Below, one piece after another: positions 1-10,343 of a DNA stretch of 64,000 nucleotides. A program made the translations under genes and the position numbers. The DNA is from Streptomyces sp. NBC_01241 (GTDB taxonomy: Bacteria > Actinomycetota > Actinomycetes > Streptomycetales > Streptomycetaceae), in NCBI RefSeq assembly GCF_041435435.1, contig NZ_CP108494.1, positions 2,018,501-2,082,500 of the forward strand. Reading direction: 5' to 3'. A model generated the notes under the pieces. The model was not told the DNA's origin. It did not search any database and was given only the letters and a program-made list of their open reading frames with translations. Position 1 is the stretch's first letter, and each line of letters begins with the position of its first letter.

Positions 1-66
1 GACCGCCTCCGACCCTACCTCTCCGATGGCCTCGGAGTGACATCGAGCAGGGCCGTACGAAGCGCC

Positions 67-100
67 GAGGCCCGTACTCCGCGGTAGGAGTACGGGCCTC
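67..100. terminator. Bidirectional hairpin terminator downstream of whiA
   Basis: A perfect 14-bp inverted repeat (67-80 with 87-100) with a 6-nt loop and no T-run. It sits 100 bp past the whiA stop. Such GC-only hairpins are the usual Streptomyces terminator form. Bases 1-66 and 101-199 show no gene. Confidence 0.75.
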
Positions 101-199
101 CGGATGCCCGGCCGTACACGCAGTGGCGATTACGGAGAGTCAACACCCTCGGGAAGGCCATGCGTTCTGGATTCGGCCGATTTCATGGCCTTTCACAGG

Positions 200-1189
200 T
201 CACCCCACCAGGCCGTCTGCGAGCTCCTCGCTGAGGGTGGATTCCGTACCCGGAATGCCCAGGTCCTGGGCCCGCTTGTCGGCCATCGCCAGCAGCCGGC
301 GGATCCGGCCGGCGACCGCGTCCTTGGTCAGCGGCGGTTCGGCAAGCGCGCCCAGCTCCTCCAGGGATGCCTGCTTGTGCTCCATGCGCAGCCGCCCGGC
401 GGCCGCGAGGTGCTCGGGCACCTCCTCGCCCAGGATCTCCAGCGCACGCCCCACCCGGGCGCCCGCGGCGACCGCGGCCCGCGCGGAACGGCGCAGATTG
501 GCGTCGTCGAAGTTGGCGAGCCGGTTGGCGGTGGCGCGGACCTCGCGCCGCATCCGCCGCTCCTCCCAGGCCAGCACCGACTCGTGGGCGCCGAGCCGGG
601 TGAGCAGGGCGCCGATCGCGTCGCCGTCACGGACGACGACCCGGTCCACGCCGCGCACCTCGCGGGCCTTCGCCGCGATGGACAGCCTGCGGGCCGCGCC
701 GACCAGCGCGAGCGCCGCCTCCGGGCCCGGGCAGGTCACCTCCAGCGAGGAGGAGCGGCCCGGCTCGGTGAGCGAGCCATGGGCCAGGAAGGCTCCGCGC
801 CAGGCGGCCTCGGCATCGCAGGTGGCCCCCGAGACCACTTGCGGGGGCAGGCCGCGGATCGGCCGGCCACGGCCGTCCACCAGTCCGGTCTGGCGGGCCA
901 GCTGGTCGCCGCCCGCCACCACCCGTACGACATAGCGGGAGCCGCGCCGCAGCCCGCCGGGAGCCATCACGATCAGCTCCGAGCTGTGCCCGAAGATCTC
1001 CAGGATGTCCCGCTTCAGCCGGCGCGCCGCCATCGCGGTGTCCAGCTCCGCCTCGATCACAATCCGGCCGCTCACCAGGTGCAGCCCACCTGCGAACCGA
1101 AGAATCGCCGAGACTTCTGCCTTCCTGCAGCAGGTCCGGGTCACGGGAAGCCGAGAGATTTCGTCCTTCACCGCGGGCGTCATCGCCAT
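200..1189 (-). CDS. whiA: WhiA sporulation transcription regulator
   Basis: Encodes 329 aa, the usual Streptomyces WhiA length. WhiA works with BldD-class regulators and WhiB to switch aerial hyphae into sporulation septation. The N-terminal two thirds has the family's homing-endonuclease (LAGLIDADG-like) fold. The C-terminal part, around residues 250-325, is the helix-turn-helix with the conserved [18 protein letters not shown] stretch. The ATG at 1189 lies inside the 3' end of yvcK (10-bp overlap), so it is the last gene of a coupled yvcK-whiA transcript. Recognition is based on near-identity to the known protein, and the context is the canonical one. Confidence 0.97.
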   Translation of the reverse strand: MAMTPAVKDEISRLPVTRTCCRKAEVSAILRFAGGLHLVSGRIVIEAELDTAMAARRLKRDILEIFGHSSELIVMAPGGLRRGSRYVVRVVAGGDQLARQTGLVDGRGRPIRGLPPQVVSGATCDAEAAWRGAFLAHGSLTEPGRSSSLEVTCPGPEAALALVGAARRLSIAAKAREVRGVDRVVVRDGDAIGALLTRLGAHESVLAWEERRMRREVRATANRLANFDDANLRRSARAAVAAGARVGRALEILGEEVPEHLAAAGRLRMEHKQASLEELGALAEPPLTKDAVAGRIRRLLAMADKRAQDLGIPGTESTLSEELADGLVG

Positions 1190-2214
1190 GGGCCGATCCT
1201 TCCATGCATCCGAAAAATACGGTCGTACGCGGCGGCCAACAGCTCCGGGTCATGAATCGGAACGCCGTCGGGTGAGGCCACCGGCGCCAGCTCGACCGCG
1301 GCACCGAGCCGCTCGGCGGCGTCGGCGAGGGACTCACGATCGGGCACGGCGGCTTCGTCGGCCAGCACCACGTCCATGGCGAGTTTAGGGGCGTGTCGTC
1401 CCAAAACCTCCAAATGACGCTGCGGGGAGAAGCCATCAGTTTCACCGGGTTGCGGTGCGAGGTTGAGCGAGAGGACCTTGCGGGCCTTGGTCTCGACGAG
1501 CGCGTCGAGCAGTTCCGGTACGAGCAGGTGCGGGATCACGGAGGAGAACCAGGACCCCGGGCCGAGCACCACCCAGTCGGCGTCCAGGACGGCGGCGACG
1601 GCCTCGGGGACGGCCGGCGGGTCGTGCGGGACGACGTGGACGGACTGCACCTCGCCCGGGGTGAGCGCCACGGTGGCCTGGCCACGGACCGTATCCACGT
1701 CGTCGGGGCGGGCCGGGTCGTGTCCCCGTACGAGCGCCTGGAGCTCCAGTGGCACGGCGGACATGGGCAGCACCCGGCCGTGCGCCCCGAGGAGCTTGCC
1801 GACCAGGTCCAGGGCCTGGACGTGGTCGCCGAGCTGCTCCCACAGGGCGACGATCAGCAGGTTGCCGACCGCGTGCTCGTGCAGGTCGCCCTTGGACTGG
1901 AAGCGGTGCTGGATGACCTGGGCCCAGGTCTGGCCCCAGTCGTCGTCACCGCACAGGGCGGCGAGCGCCTTGCGGAGGTCGCCGGGCGGCAGGACGCCGA
2001 GCTCCTCTCGGAGCCGGCCGCTGGAGCCGCCGTCGTCGGCGACCGTGACCACGGCCGTGAGGTCGCCGGTGATCCGGCGGAGCGCCGCGAGCGACGCGGA
2101 CAGGCCCATGCCACCGCCGAGGGCGACGACTTTGGGCTGCGCCCCGCGCTTGCGGGCGGACAGTGCAGAGGTGGCTCTGCGCAGCCTCCGCAGGCGCAGA
2201 TTACGACTGGTCAC
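1180..2214 (-). CDS. yvcK: YvcK/CofD-like gluconeogenesis factor
   Basis: A 344-aa protein of the YvcK family (CofD-like Rossmann fold, binds UDP-sugars; affects cell shape and gluconeogenic growth in other bacteria). The nucleotide-binding glycine motif [12 protein letters not shown] (about residues 30-41) and the [12 protein letters not shown] motif follow each other as in the family. I chose the GTG at 2214 because it overlaps the rapZ stop by 4 bases (GTGA). The longer open frame upstream of it is rapZ read out of frame. Coupled on both sides, to rapZ and whiA. Confidence 0.93.
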   Translation of the reverse strand: MTSRNLRLRRLRRATSALSARKRGAQPKVVALGGGMGLSASLAALRRITGDLTAVVTVADDGGSSGRLREELGVLPPGDLRKALAALCGDDDWGQTWAQVIQHRFQSKGDLHEHAVGNLLIVALWEQLGDHVQALDLVGKLLGAHGRVLPMSAVPLELQALVRGHDPARPDDVDTVRGQATVALTPGEVQSVHVVPHDPPAVPEAVAAVLDADWVVLGPGSWFSSVIPHLLVPELLDALVETKARKVLSLNLAPQPGETDGFSPQRHLEVLGRHAPKLAMDVVLADEAAVPDRESLADAAERLGAAVELAPVASPDGVPIHDPELLAAAYDRIFRMHGRIGPWR

Positions 2215-3206
2215 TCGCGCCCCATGTCCCGGTGGACGAGTACGGTCTCGATGCCTTCGGTCGCGAGCCGGGCCGCGAGCTTCTCGGACATGGCGACCGA
2301 GCGGTGCTTGCCGCCCGTGCAGCCGACGGCGATCGTCACGTAGCGCTTGCCCTCGCGGCGGTACCCGGCGGCGATGAGCTGGAGCAGTTCCGTGTACTGG
2401 TTGAGGAATTCCTTGGCGCCGGGTTGGTCGAAGACGTAGTCGGAGACCTCGGCGTTGAGCCCGGTGAACGGGCGCAGCTCGGGGACCCAGTGCGGGTTGG
2501 GCAGGAAGCGGCAGTCGACGACCAGGTCGGCGTCGACCGGCAGGCCGTACTTGAAGCCGAACGACATGACCGTGGCGCGCAGCTCCGGCTCCTCGTCGCC
2601 GGCGAACTGGGCGTCCATCTTGGCGCGCAGTTCGTGCACGTTGAGACTGGAGGTGTCGATCACCAGGTCGGCGTCGCCGCGCAGCTCGCGCAGCAGGTCG
2701 CGCTCGGCGGCGATGCCGTCGACGATCCGGCCGTCGCCCTGGAGGGGGTGCGGGCGGCGGACCGACTCGAAGCGGCGGACCAGGGCGTCGTCGGAGGACT
2801 CCAGGAAAACGATCCGCCGGGTGACGTGCTTGGTCTCCAGGTCGGCGAGGGAATCGCGGAGGTTGTCGAAGAAGCGGCGGCCGCGCACGTCGACGACGAC
2901 GGCGATCCGGGCCACGTTGCCCTGCGAGCGGGCGCCGAGCTCGACCATGGTGGGGATCAGGGCGGGCGGCAGGTTGTCCACGACGAACCAGCCGAGGTCC
3001 TCCAGACACTTGGCCGCGGTGCTGCGTCCCGCGCCCGACATCCCGGAGATGATCACCAGCTCGGGGATGGCCCCGGCCCCGTCGCCCGGGTCGATCGTGG
3101 TGCCGGTACTCACGTGTCCTGCTCCGTCTGCTCGGTCGGTGCTGTCGTGCTCGACTTCGTGTTCGCGCCCGACTTCGTGTTCGTGTTCGTGCTCGTGCTC
3201 AGTCAT
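2211..3206 (-). CDS. rapZ: RapZ-like RNase adapter / nucleotide-binding protein
   Basis: 331 aa. The P-loop GMSGAGRS is at residues 55-62, followed by the family core ([20 protein letters not shown] near the C-terminus). Enterobacterial RapZ presents the small RNA GlmZ to RNase E; the actinobacterial partner is not known. The ATG at 3206 overlaps the uvrC stop as ATGA, supporting this start. It gives an unusual extension of about 45 residues beginning with alternating Glu-His ([10 protein letters not shown]). A GTG at codon 32 could be an alternative start giving the usual family length. Confidence 0.93.
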   Translation of the reverse strand: MTEHEHEHEHEVGREHEVEHDSTDRADGAGHVSTGTTIDPGDGAGAIPELVIISGMSGAGRSTAAKCLEDLGWFVVDNLPPALIPTMVELGARSQGNVARIAVVVDVRGRRFFDNLRDSLADLETKHVTRRIVFLESSDDALVRRFESVRRPHPLQGDGRIVDGIAAERDLLRELRGDADLVIDTSSLNVHELRAKMDAQFAGDEEPELRATVMSFGFKYGLPVDADLVVDCRFLPNPHWVPELRPFTGLNAEVSDYVFDQPGAKEFLNQYTELLQLIAAGYRREGKRYVTIAVGCTGGKHRSVAMSEKLAARLATEGIETVLVHRDMGRE

Positions 3207-5374
3207 GTCGTGCTGCCCCCGTCGTCCTCTTCAATGATCTCTCCTGTCGCCGTGTTCACGGCGGGCGTGGCCGGGGCGGCCGAGGCCAGGGCGATGGCCA
3301 CTGATTCCGCCGTTCTGCGGCCTATCCCCGGCGCCTCGCAGATCTCGTCGATTGTCGCCTGCTTCAGCTTCTTCACGGAGCCGAAATGCTTGATCAACGC
3401 CTGTTTCCGGGTCTCGCCGAGGCCGGCGACGGCATCCAGGGGGCTGGACCGGATGCGCTTGGCCCGTTTGGCGCGCTGGTACGTGATCGCGAAGCGGTGG
3501 GCCTCGTCGCGGACGCGTTGGAGGAGGTAGAGACCTTCGCTGGAGCGGGGCAGGACGACGGGGTCGTCGTCCTCGGGCAGCCAGACCTCTTCGAGGCGCT
3601 TGGCGAGGCCGCAGACGGCGATGTCGTCGATCCCGAGCTCGTCGAGGGCGCGTTTGGCCGCGGCGACCTGCGGCTGACCGCCGTCGACCACGACGAGCTG
3701 CGGCGGATAGGCGAACCGCTTGGGACGACCGTCGTCCTCACGGGGCTCGGCGTCCGGATCGGGAGTGGTGTCCACCGGACCGGGGGTAGTGCCCACCGGA
3801 CCGGGGGTAGTGCCCACCGGATCGGGGGTGGTGTCCACCGGATCGGGGGTAGGGCCCACCGGATCGGGGGTGGTGTCCGGGTCGGCGGCCGGGACGGCCG
3901 GGGCCGTCGAGGCGGTGTGCGGGGCCGGGACGGGGCCGCTCGGGGCGGGGGTCTCCTCCCACTCCCCCGTGCGTTCCTTCTCCTGGAGATACCGCTTGAA
4001 GCGGCGGCCGATCACCTCGTGCATCGACCGGACGTCGTCCTGGCCCTCGAAGCCCTTGATCTGGAAGCGGCGGTACTCGCTCTTGCGGGCGAGACCGTCC
4101 TCGAAGACGACCATGGACGCGACTACGTCGTCGCCCTGGAGATGGGAAATGTCGAAGCACTCGATGCGCAGCGGAGCCGTGTCGAGGCCGAGTGCCTCGG
4201 CGATCTCCTCCAGGGCCCGGGAGCGGGTCGTCAGGTCGGAGGCGCGTTTGGTCTTGTGCAGCCCCAGGGCCTGCTGTGCGTTGCGCTGGACCGTCGTCAT
4301 CAGGTCCTTCTTGTCGCCGCGCTGCGGGATGCGCAGGCTGACCTGGGAGCCCCGGCGGTCGGCGAGCCACTGGGAGACCGCGTCGGGGTGCTCGGGGAGG
4401 GCCGGGACGAGGACCTCCTTGGGGACGGAGTCGCCCGTCTCCTCTCCGTACAGCTGTTGCAGGGCGTGCTCGACCAGGCCCGAGGTGTCGACGTTCTCGA
4501 CCTTGTCGGTGACCCAGCCGCGCTGGCCGCGCACCCGGCCGCCGCGCACGTGGAAGATCTGGACGGCGGCTTCGAGGTCGTCCTCGGCGACCGCTATCAG
4601 GTCGGCGTCGGTGGCGTCGGCGAGGACGACGGCGCTCTTCTCCATGGCCCGCTTGAGGGCCTCCACGTCGTCACGGAGGCGGGCCGCCCGCTCGTACTCC
4701 ATCTCTTCGGCCGCCGCCATCATGTCCTTCTCCAGGCGGCGGATGTACGTGCCGGTGCGGCCGGCCATGAAGTCGCAGAAGTCGACCGCCAGTTCGCGGT
4801 GTTCCTCGGGGGTGACCCGGCCGACGCAGGGGGCCGAGCACTTGCCGATGTAGCCGAGGAGGCACGGGCGGCCGGTCCTGGCGGCGTTCTTGAAGACTCC
4901 GGCGGAGCACGTACGCACCGGAAAGACCCGGAGCATCAGGTCGACCGTCTCGCGGATCGCCCAGGCGTGCCCGTACGGACCGAAGTAGCGCACGCCCTTC
5001 TTCTTGGCTCCGCGCATGACCTGGACGCGCGGGAATTCCTCGTTGAGCGTGACCGCGAGGTACGGATAGCTCTTGTCGTCGCGGTACTTGACGTTGAACC
5101 GGGGGTCGAACTCCTTGATCCAGGAGTACTCCAGCTGAAGCGCCTCGACCTCCGTGGAGACGACGGTCCACTCCACCGAGGCGGCCGTGGTGACCATCGT
5201 GCGCGTACGCGGGTGGAGAGCGGCCAGGTCCTGGAAGTAATTGGCCAGGCGCTGGCGCAGGTTCTTGGCCTTTCCGACGTAGATCACCCGGCGGTGTTCG
5301 TCGCGGAATTTGTAGACCCCCGGGGAGTCGGGGATCTGTCCCGGCTTGGGGCGGTAGCTGGAGGGGTCTGCCAT
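3203..5374 (-). CDS. uvrC: UvrC, excinuclease ABC subunit C
   Basis: 723 aa. Makes both incisions in nucleotide excision repair after UvrAB damage recognition. It shows the GIY-YIG nuclease (GVYKF ... [13 protein letters not shown], residues about 13-40), a UVR motif near residue 205-240, the RNase H-like endonuclease domain ([13 protein letters not shown]) and a C-terminal helix-hairpin-helix ([15 protein letters not shown]). The ATG at 5374 gives the standard MADPSSYRP start with GGGTGGG just upstream. An open frame extending 35 codons further is not family-like. A Thr/Pro repeat is inserted at residues about 496-540 between nuclease halves. A damage-type promoter precedes it. Confidence 0.97.
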   Translation of the reverse strand: MADPSSYRPKPGQIPDSPGVYKFRDEHRRVIYVGKAKNLRQRLANYFQDLAALHPRTRTMVTTAASVEWTVVSTEVEALQLEYSWIKEFDPRFNVKYRDDKSYPYLAVTLNEEFPRVQVMRGAKKKGVRYFGPYGHAWAIRETVDLMLRVFPVRTCSAGVFKNAARTGRPCLLGYIGKCSAPCVGRVTPEEHRELAVDFCDFMAGRTGTYIRRLEKDMMAAAEEMEYERAARLRDDVEALKRAMEKSAVVLADATDADLIAVAEDDLEAAVQIFHVRGGRVRGQRGWVTDKVENVDTSGLVEHALQQLYGEETGDSVPKEVLVPALPEHPDAVSQWLADRRGSQVSLRIPQRGDKKDLMTTVQRNAQQALGLHKTKRASDLTTRSRALEEIAEALGLDTAPLRIECFDISHLQGDDVVASMVVFEDGLARKSEYRRFQIKGFEGQDDVRSMHEVIGRRFKRYLQEKERTGEWEETPAPSGPVPAPHTASTAPAVPAADPDTTPDPVGPTPDPVDTTPDPVGTTPGPVGTTPGPVDTTPDPDAEPREDDGRPKRFAYPPQLVVVDGGQPQVAAAKRALDELGIDDIAVCGLAKRLEEVWLPEDDDPVVLPRSSEGLYLLQRVRDEAHRFAITYQRAKRAKRIRSSPLDAVAGLGETRKQALIKHFGSVKKLKQATIDEICEAPGIGRRTAESVAIALASAAPATPAVNTATGEIIEEDDGGSTT
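3757..3878. repeat. 21-bp minisatellite inside uvrC
   Basis: About six head-to-tail copies of a 21-bp unit encoding a seven-residue Pro/Thr module (TPDPVDT / TPGPVGT type). It lies in a linker of UvrC, so copy-number change would stay in frame. Confidence 0.85.
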
Positions 5375-5381
5375 GTGTCCC

Positions 5382-5404
5382 ACCCTACTTGCGGGCAGTG
5401 ACAG
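5382..5404 (-). promoter_or_regulatory. Putative RecA-independent DNA-damage promoter of uvrC
   Basis: Minus strand reads CTGTCACTG-N8-TAGGGT, two bases off the TTGTCAGTG-N8-TAnnnT form. The -10 ends 7 nt before the uvrC ATG, implying a leaderless or nearly leaderless mRNA. Confidence 0.6.
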
Positions 5405-5563
5405 CACGGCCTGCCCGGCCGTGGTGCCGCGTTCCGGGGTACGGATCTCACGCTCACCGGCCGCCACCGGACCGTGCACCTGGTGGAGCAGGGGGTACGG
5501 CCCGGGCTGGTCGGCATCGGCCAGGAGTGATCGGCCGGGAGTGAATCCGCCCTCCGCGCGCCG

Positions 5564-5992
5564 TCAGGCGTCGGGGCCCGCGACGAGCTTTCCGCCCTCG
5601 ATCCGGACCGGGACGGACGGCAGCGGCGCGGTCGCCGGGCCGCGCGTCGCCTGGCCGGTCGTCGTGTCGAAGCGGCTGCCGTGGCAGGGGCAGTTCCCGA
5701 CGTTGTCCTCGACCTTGTCCAGCAGGCAGCCCGCGTGGGTGCACTGGGCGCTGAACGCCTTGTACTGGCCCTTGGCCGGGCAGCTGACGACGACCCGCTG
5801 TTCGCGGTAGAGCTTGGATCCGCCGACCGGAACCTCTTCCGGCACGCCGAGTTCGACGGGGGCGGTCGGCGTCGGCGTCTCGGCGTGGCCGAGCTTCGAC
5901 TCGGTCGAGCAGGCGGCCACTCCCAGCCCGGCGACGCCGGCGAGAGCGGCGCCCTTCAGCACGGTACGGCGGGCGGCGGGCTGGCCGGGCAT
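5564..5992 (-). CDS. Rieske [2Fe-2S] lipoprotein
   Basis: 142 aa. The N-terminus has a twin-arginine motif (ARRTVLKG) followed by a hydrophobic stretch and a lipobox ending at Cys28. The product is therefore probably TAT-exported and lipid-anchored on the outer face of the membrane. The Rieske ligands are C84-T-H86 and C101-P-C103-H104, and C89 and C103 are placed for the usual disulfide. This is a stand-alone small Rieske ferredoxin, not the cytochrome bc1 QcrA, which is larger and has membrane helices. Redox partner unknown. It is separated from uvrC by about 190 bp of non-coding sequence. Confidence 0.93.
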   Translation of the reverse strand: MPGQPAARRTVLKGAALAGVAGLGVAACSTESKLGHAETPTPTAPVELGVPEEVPVGGSKLYREQRVVVSCPAKGQYKAFSAQCTHAGCLLDKVEDNVGNCPCHGSRFDTTTGQATRGPATAPLPSVPVRIEGGKLVAGPDA

Positions 5993-6317
5993 GCGGTCTC
6001 CACTGGTCAGAAGGGGCAGGGTGCAGAGGATTACCGGTCGACTGGGGCACCACGCGGACCAGAGGTACCGCGGGTATCAGAGCCATCGGTGACAGAACCG
6101 ACGATACCGGCGGAGACCGGAGACCCGGCGGCCGGGCTGCCCAAGGCCCGTTGCGCCTGGTCAGGGGGGTAGGGGGCCGGATCAGGACGTGTGGACGTGC
6201 CGGGGTATCGGGGGGTTCGGGTGGCGCGGCCGGCCAGCGCCCGGCGCACAGGCTGAGCACCGGGAGCTGCGGTGAGGGGCAGGGCCCGTACCGGCCGAAG
6301 GTCCCCCGTACCGACAG
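5993..6317. other. Intergenic region upstream of the Rieske gene
   Basis: 325 bp with no convincing gene on either strand. It must hold the Rieske promoter on the minus strand and its 5' leader. I see no clear -35/-10 pair or hairpin besides the uvrA terminator that begins at 6318. Confidence 0.5.
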
Positions 6318-6352
6318 AGGTGGTGGCCCCCGGGCTCCGGGGGCCACCACCT
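6318..6352. terminator. uvrA terminator hairpin
   Basis: Perfect 16-bp stem (6318-6333 with 6337-6352) and 3-nt loop, 57 bp past the uvrA stop. Confidence 0.85.
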
Positions 6353-6365
6353 GAACGCGCGGGCC

Positions 6366-6428
6366 GTCAGGCCTTGCGCGCGGGCGATCAGGCCTTGCGC
6401 GCGGGCGATCAGGCCTTGCGCGTGCGGG
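6366..6428. repeat. 21-bp triplication across the uvrA stop codon
   Basis: Three consecutive near-identical 21-mers, 6366-6386, 6387-6407 and 6408-6428. The third holds the real uvrA stop (6409-6411). The two others are copies of the last codons placed after the stop. Confidence 0.9.
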
Positions 6429-9400
6429 TCGCCTTCTTCGCCGCGGGCTTCTTCGCGGCGGCCGTCCTGTCGGTCCTGGCCGTGGCCGACTTGGCGGCCT
6501 GGCCTGCGCTCGTCCTGGCCGTGGCCGTCTTCCTGGCCGGGGTCGACTTCGCGGCGACCGCCTTCTTCGCGACCACCTTCCGCGCCGGCTTGCGGGCCGC
6601 CGGCACCGCGGCTTCGCTCACCCGGTCCGGGTCGAGGATGCCCTGGAGGAACTTGCCGGTGTGGCTGGCCGGAACTCCGGCGACCTGCTCCGGGGTCCCC
6701 TCGGCAACGACGAGACCGCCGCCGTTGCCCCCTTCGGGACCCATGTCGATGACCCAGTCCGCGGTCTTGACCACGTCGAGGTTGTGCTCGATGACGATCA
6801 CCGAGTTGCCCTTGTCGACCAGCCCGGAGAGCACCTTGATGAGCTTGCTGATGTCCTCGAAGTGCAGACCCGTGGTCGGCTCGTCCAGGACGTAGACCGT
6901 CCGGCCGGTGGAGCGCTTCTGGAGTTCGCTCGCGAGCTTCACACGCTGCGCCTCGCCGCCGGAGAGCGTCGGCGCGGACTGGCCGAGCCTGACGTAACCG
7001 AGGCCGACCTCGTGGAGCGTACGGAGGTGGCGGGCGATCGTCGGGACGGCCTCGAAGAACTCCAGGCCCTCCTCGATCGGCATGTCCAGCACCTCGGCGA
7101 TGGACTTGCCCTTGTAGTGGACCTCCAGGGTCTCCCGGTTGTAGCGCGCTCCGTGGCAGACCTCGCACGGGACGTACACATCAGGCAGGAAGTTCATCTC
7201 GATCTTGATCGTGCCGTCGCCGGAGCAGTTCTCGCAGCGGCCGCCCTTGACGTTGAAGGAGAAGCGGCCCGGCAGATAGCCGCGCACCTTCGCCTCCATC
7301 GTCTCGGCGAACAGCTTGCGGACGTGGTCGAAGACGCCGGTGTACGTGGCCGGGTTGGACCGGGGCGTACGGCCGATGGGCGACTGGTCGACGTGCACCA
7401 CCTTGTCGACCTGGTCGTCGCCGTCGACCCGGGTGTGCCGGCCGGGAACCGACTTGGCGCCGTTCAGCTCGCGTGCCAGGTGGGTGTAGAGGATGTCGTT
7501 GACCAGCGTCGACTTTCCGGAACCCGAGACGCCCGTGACGGCCGTGAGCACGCCGAGCGGGAAGGAGACGTCGATGTCCTGGAGGTTGTTCTCCCGGGCA
7601 CCGTGCACCGTGAGGATGCGCGTCGGGTCGACGGGGCGCCGGATGTCGGGCATCACGATCGACTTCTGGCCGGTCAGGTACTGACCGGTGATCGACTCGT
7701 CGTTGCCCAGCAACTCCTGGAGCGATCCGGAGTGGACCACCTTGCCGCCGTGCTCACCGGCGCCGGGGCCGATGTCGACGACCCAGTCGGCGACCTTGAT
7801 GGTGTCCTCGTCGTGCTCGACGACGATGAGCGTGTTGCCCATGTCACGGAGCCGGACCAGGGTCTCGATCAGCCGGTGGTTGTCCCGCTGGTGCAGGCCG
7901 ATGGACGGCTCGTCCAGCACGTACAGCACGCCGACCAGGCCGGAACCGATCTGGGTGGCCAGCCGGATGCGCTGGGCCTCGCCGCCGGACAGGGTGCCCG
8001 CCGCGCGGTTGAGCGAGAGGTAGTCGAGGCCGACGTCGACCAGGAACCTCAGCCGCTCGTTGACCTCCTTCAGCACCCGTTCGGCGATCTTCTTGTCGCG
8101 CGCGTTCAGCTTCATCCGGCCGAGGAACTCGGCGCACTCGCTGATCGACATCGCGGAGACCTCGGCGATGGACTTCTCCATCACCGTGACCGCGAGGACG
8201 ATCGGCTTGAGCCTGGTGCCCTCACAGGTCGGGCAGGGCACCTCGCGCATGTAGCCCTCGAAGCGCTCCCGGCTGGAGTCGCTCTCGGCCTCGGAGTGCC
8301 GCCGCTTGACAAACTGCACCGCCCCCTCGAAGGCGGGCGTGGTGTAGGCGCGCTCGCGCCCGTACCGGTTGCGGTAGCGGACCTCGGTCTGGATCTTGTG
8401 GCCGAAGAGAAGGGCCTTCTTGGCGCGCTGCGGCAGCCCGGCCCACGGGATGTCCGTACGGAACCCGAGGGCTTCGGCGAGGGCGCCGATCAGCCGGCCG
8501 AAGTACTCCTTGGTGTGGCCGTGCGACCAGGGGTGGATCGCGCCCTCGTCGAGCGACCTGTCCTCGTCGGGGACGATCAGCTCGGGGTCGACCTCCATGC
8601 GCGTACCGATGCCCGTGCAGTCGGGGCAGGCGCCGAAGGGCGAGTTGAAGGAGAAGGAGCGCGGCTCCAGCTCCTCGAAGGAGAGGTCGTCGTACGGGCA
8701 GTAGAGGTGCTCGGAGTACATCCGCTCACGCTCGGGGTCGTCCTCGGGGAGGTCGACGAAGTCGAGCACGACCATGCCGCCGGAGAGCCCGAGCGCGGTC
8801 TCGACCGAGTCGGTCAGCCGGCGCTTGGCGCTGTCCTTCACCGTGAGCCGGTCGATGACCACCTCGATGGTGTGCTTCTCCTGCTTCTTCAGCTTGGGCG
8901 GCTCGGAGAGCTGGATGGTCTCGCCGTCGACCCGGGCCCTGCTGTACCCCTTGGTCTGCAGATCGGCGAAGAGGTCGACGAACTCGCCCTTGCGCTCGCG
9001 CACCAGCGGCGAGAGCACCTGGAAACGGCTGCCCTCGGGCAGGCCGAGCACCTTGTCGACGATGGCCTGCGGCGACTGGCGCGAGATGGGCCGGCCGCAC
9101 TCCGGGCAATGCGGCTTGCCGATCCGGGCGAAGAGCAGCCGGAGGTAGTCGTAGACCTCGGTGATGGTGCCGACCGTCGAGCGCGGATTGCGCGAGGTCG
9201 ACTTCTGGTCGATGGAGACGGCGGGCGAGAGGCCCTCGATGAAATCGACGTCCGGCTTGTCCATCTGGCCGAGGAACTGGCGGGCGTAAGAGGAGAGGGA
9301 CTCCACGTAGCGTCGCTGGCCCTCGGCGAAAATCGTGTCGAACGCGAGAGACGACTTGCCCGACCCGGAAAGCCCGGTGAAGACGATGAGGGAGTCGCGG

Positions 9401-9468
9401 GGGAGGTCGAGCGAGACGTTCTTGAGGTTGTGCTCGCGAGCGCCACGGACGATGAGACGGTCGGCCAC
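6409..9468 (-). CDS. uvrA: UvrA, excinuclease ABC subunit A
   Basis: 1019 aa ABC-type ATPase that scans DNA for bulky lesions and loads UvrB. Two ATPase modules are visible, with Walker [15 protein letters not shown] near the N-terminus and [13 protein letters not shown] in the second half, two LSGGEAQR signatures, and the zinc modules CPECGRP and CENCSGDG...[10 protein letters not shown] chose GTG 9468 ([13 protein letters not shown]), with AGAAAGGTG just upstream; codons further up are not family-like. The C-terminus carries a 60-residue Lys/Ala/Thr-rich, histone H1-like tail ([16 protein letters not shown]), typical of streptomycete UvrA and probably a DNA-binding extension. Confidence 0.97.
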   Translation of the reverse strand: MADRLIVRGAREHNLKNVSLDLPRDSLIVFTGLSGSGKSSLAFDTIFAEGQRRYVESLSSYARQFLGQMDKPDVDFIEGLSPAVSIDQKSTSRNPRSTVGTITEVYDYLRLLFARIGKPHCPECGRPISRQSPQAIVDKVLGLPEGSRFQVLSPLVRERKGEFVDLFADLQTKGYSRARVDGETIQLSEPPKLKKQEKHTIEVVIDRLTVKDSAKRRLTDSVETALGLSGGMVVLDFVDLPEDDPERERMYSEHLYCPYDDLSFEELEPRSFSFNSPFGACPDCTGIGTRMEVDPELIVPDEDRSLDEGAIHPWSHGHTKEYFGRLIGALAEALGFRTDIPWAGLPQRAKKALLFGHKIQTEVRYRNRYGRERAYTTPAFEGAVQFVKRRHSEAESDSSRERFEGYMREVPCPTCEGTRLKPIVLAVTVMEKSIAEVSAMSISECAEFLGRMKLNARDKKIAERVLKEVNERLRFLVDVGLDYLSLNRAAGTLSGGEAQRIRLATQIGSGLVGVLYVLDEPSIGLHQRDNHRLIETLVRLRDMGNTLIVVEHDEDTIKVADWVVDIGPGAGEHGGKVVHSGSLQELLGNDESITGQYLTGQKSIVMPDIRRPVDPTRILTVHGARENNLQDIDVSFPLGVLTAVTGVSGSGKSTLVNDILYTHLARELNGAKSVPGRHTRVDGDDQVDKVVHVDQSPIGRTPRSNPATYTGVFDHVRKLFAETMEAKVRGYLPGRFSFNVKGGRCENCSGDGTIKIEMNFLPDVYVPCEVCHGARYNRETLEVHYKGKSIAEVLDMPIEEGLEFFEAVPTIARHLRTLHEVGLGYVRLGQSAPTLSGGEAQRVKLASELQKRSTGRTVYVLDEPTTGLHFEDISKLIKVLSGLVDKGNSVIVIEHNLDVVKTADWVIDMGPEGGNGGGLVVAEGTPEQVAGVPASHTGKFLQGILDPDRVSEAAVPAARKPARKVVAKKAVAAKSTPARKTATARTSAGQAAKSATARTDRTAAAKKPAAKKATRTRKA

Positions 9469-9643
9469 GCCGGTCCGCACCTTTCTGGAGAGAAATGGGG
9501 GAACTGAGCCGCTGTCCCAGGGTACGGGGGGCGCCACAGCGATGTACGAAGCTTTCGACTCCGAGCGTATAGCACGCGCATTCGATTTACGGACGGCTGT
9601 CGACTCCTTCACCCGATTGAGTGGCGGAGCTAGGCTCGACATC

Positions 9644-10333
9644 ATGATTGATCATGCGCACGACCTGGACGCCGTACGTGAAGCGACTGATCGACTGCTC
9701 AGCGCCACCGAGAAACTCGACGATGCCGCGCTCGCCCGGCCGTCGCGATTGCCGGGCTGGAGCCTGGGCCATGTCGTTGCGCATCTCTCTCGTAACGCCG
9801 ACGCGCTCGTAAATGTTCTCCAGGGCCGCCCCATGTACGCAGACAGCGAAACCCGCGACCGCGACATCGAGCGCGACGCATCCCGGCCGAAGGCCGAGCA
9901 GCTGGCCGACCTGGCCGGGAGCGCGGCCCGCCTCATGGACGCCGCCTCGGCCCCGGCGGACTGGTCCCGCACGGTCACGCTGCGCAACGGCGTGACGGAC
10001 TCGGCCTCCCGGATTCCCTTCCGCCGCCGCGTCGAGGTCGAGCTGCATCATGTCGACCTGGGCATCGGCTACGAGCTGGAGGATCTTCCCGAAGAGTTCG
10101 TCGGCCGGGAGATCGACTTCCTCACCGAGCGGTTCGACCGGCATTCGGAGGTCGTGCCCACGACGGTGGCCGCGGACGACGGCCGGTCCTGGACCACGGG
10201 CGGCGGTGCGGAGGGCGGCCCTGCCGTGGTCCGCGGCGCCGCCCCCGAGCTGCTCGGCTGGCTCTGCGGACGCCGTGACGGGTCGGCGCTGACCGTCGAA
10301 GGCGGACCCCTTCCCGCGCTGCCCCCGCTATAG
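9644..10333 (+). CDS. Maleylpyruvate isomerase-family mycothiol-dependent enzyme
   Basis: 229 aa, DinB-like four-helix fold (MDMPI N-terminal domain) followed by a small C-terminal domain. Likely divalent-metal ligands are the His of [11 protein letters not shown] and the Glu/His of VEVELHHVD, the same pattern as mycothiol-dependent maleylpyruvate isomerase. Members use mycothiol, the actinobacterial thiol, as co-substrate; the actual substrate is unknown. I chose the ATG at 9644 because the open frame upstream is antisense to uvrA. It runs 10 bp ahead of the next gene, so the two are probably one transcript. Confidence 0.88.
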   Translation: MIDHAHDLDAVREATDRLLSATEKLDDAALARPSRLPGWSLGHVVAHLSRNADALVNVLQGRPMYADSETRDRDIERDASRPKAEQLADLAGSAARLMDAASAPADWSRTVTLRNGVTDSASRIPFRRRVEVELHHVDLGIGYELEDLPEEFVGREIDFLTERFDRHSEVVPTTVAADDGRSWTTGGGAEGGPAVVRGAAPELLGWLCGRRDGSALTVEGGPLPALPPL

Positions 10334-10343
10334 GCTGAGTCGT

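Noticed and set aside
5402..5530. Short plus-strand coding-like frame (…[21 protein letters not shown])
   Set aside because: Only about 40 codons, no start, in the uvrC-Rieske gap; plausible as a relic but not strong enough to annotate.
6661..9507. 948-codon open frame opposite uvrA
   Set aside because: Antisense shadow of uvrA, Asp/Val/Leu-rich with no family features. The same holds for 3386-5401 opposite uvrC and 38679-41156 opposite SNF2.
9544..9560. LexA box upstream of uvrA (CGAAGCTTTCG)
   Set aside because: The half-sites CGAA/TTCG are 3 bp apart instead of the 6 required between them in an actinobacterial SOS box.
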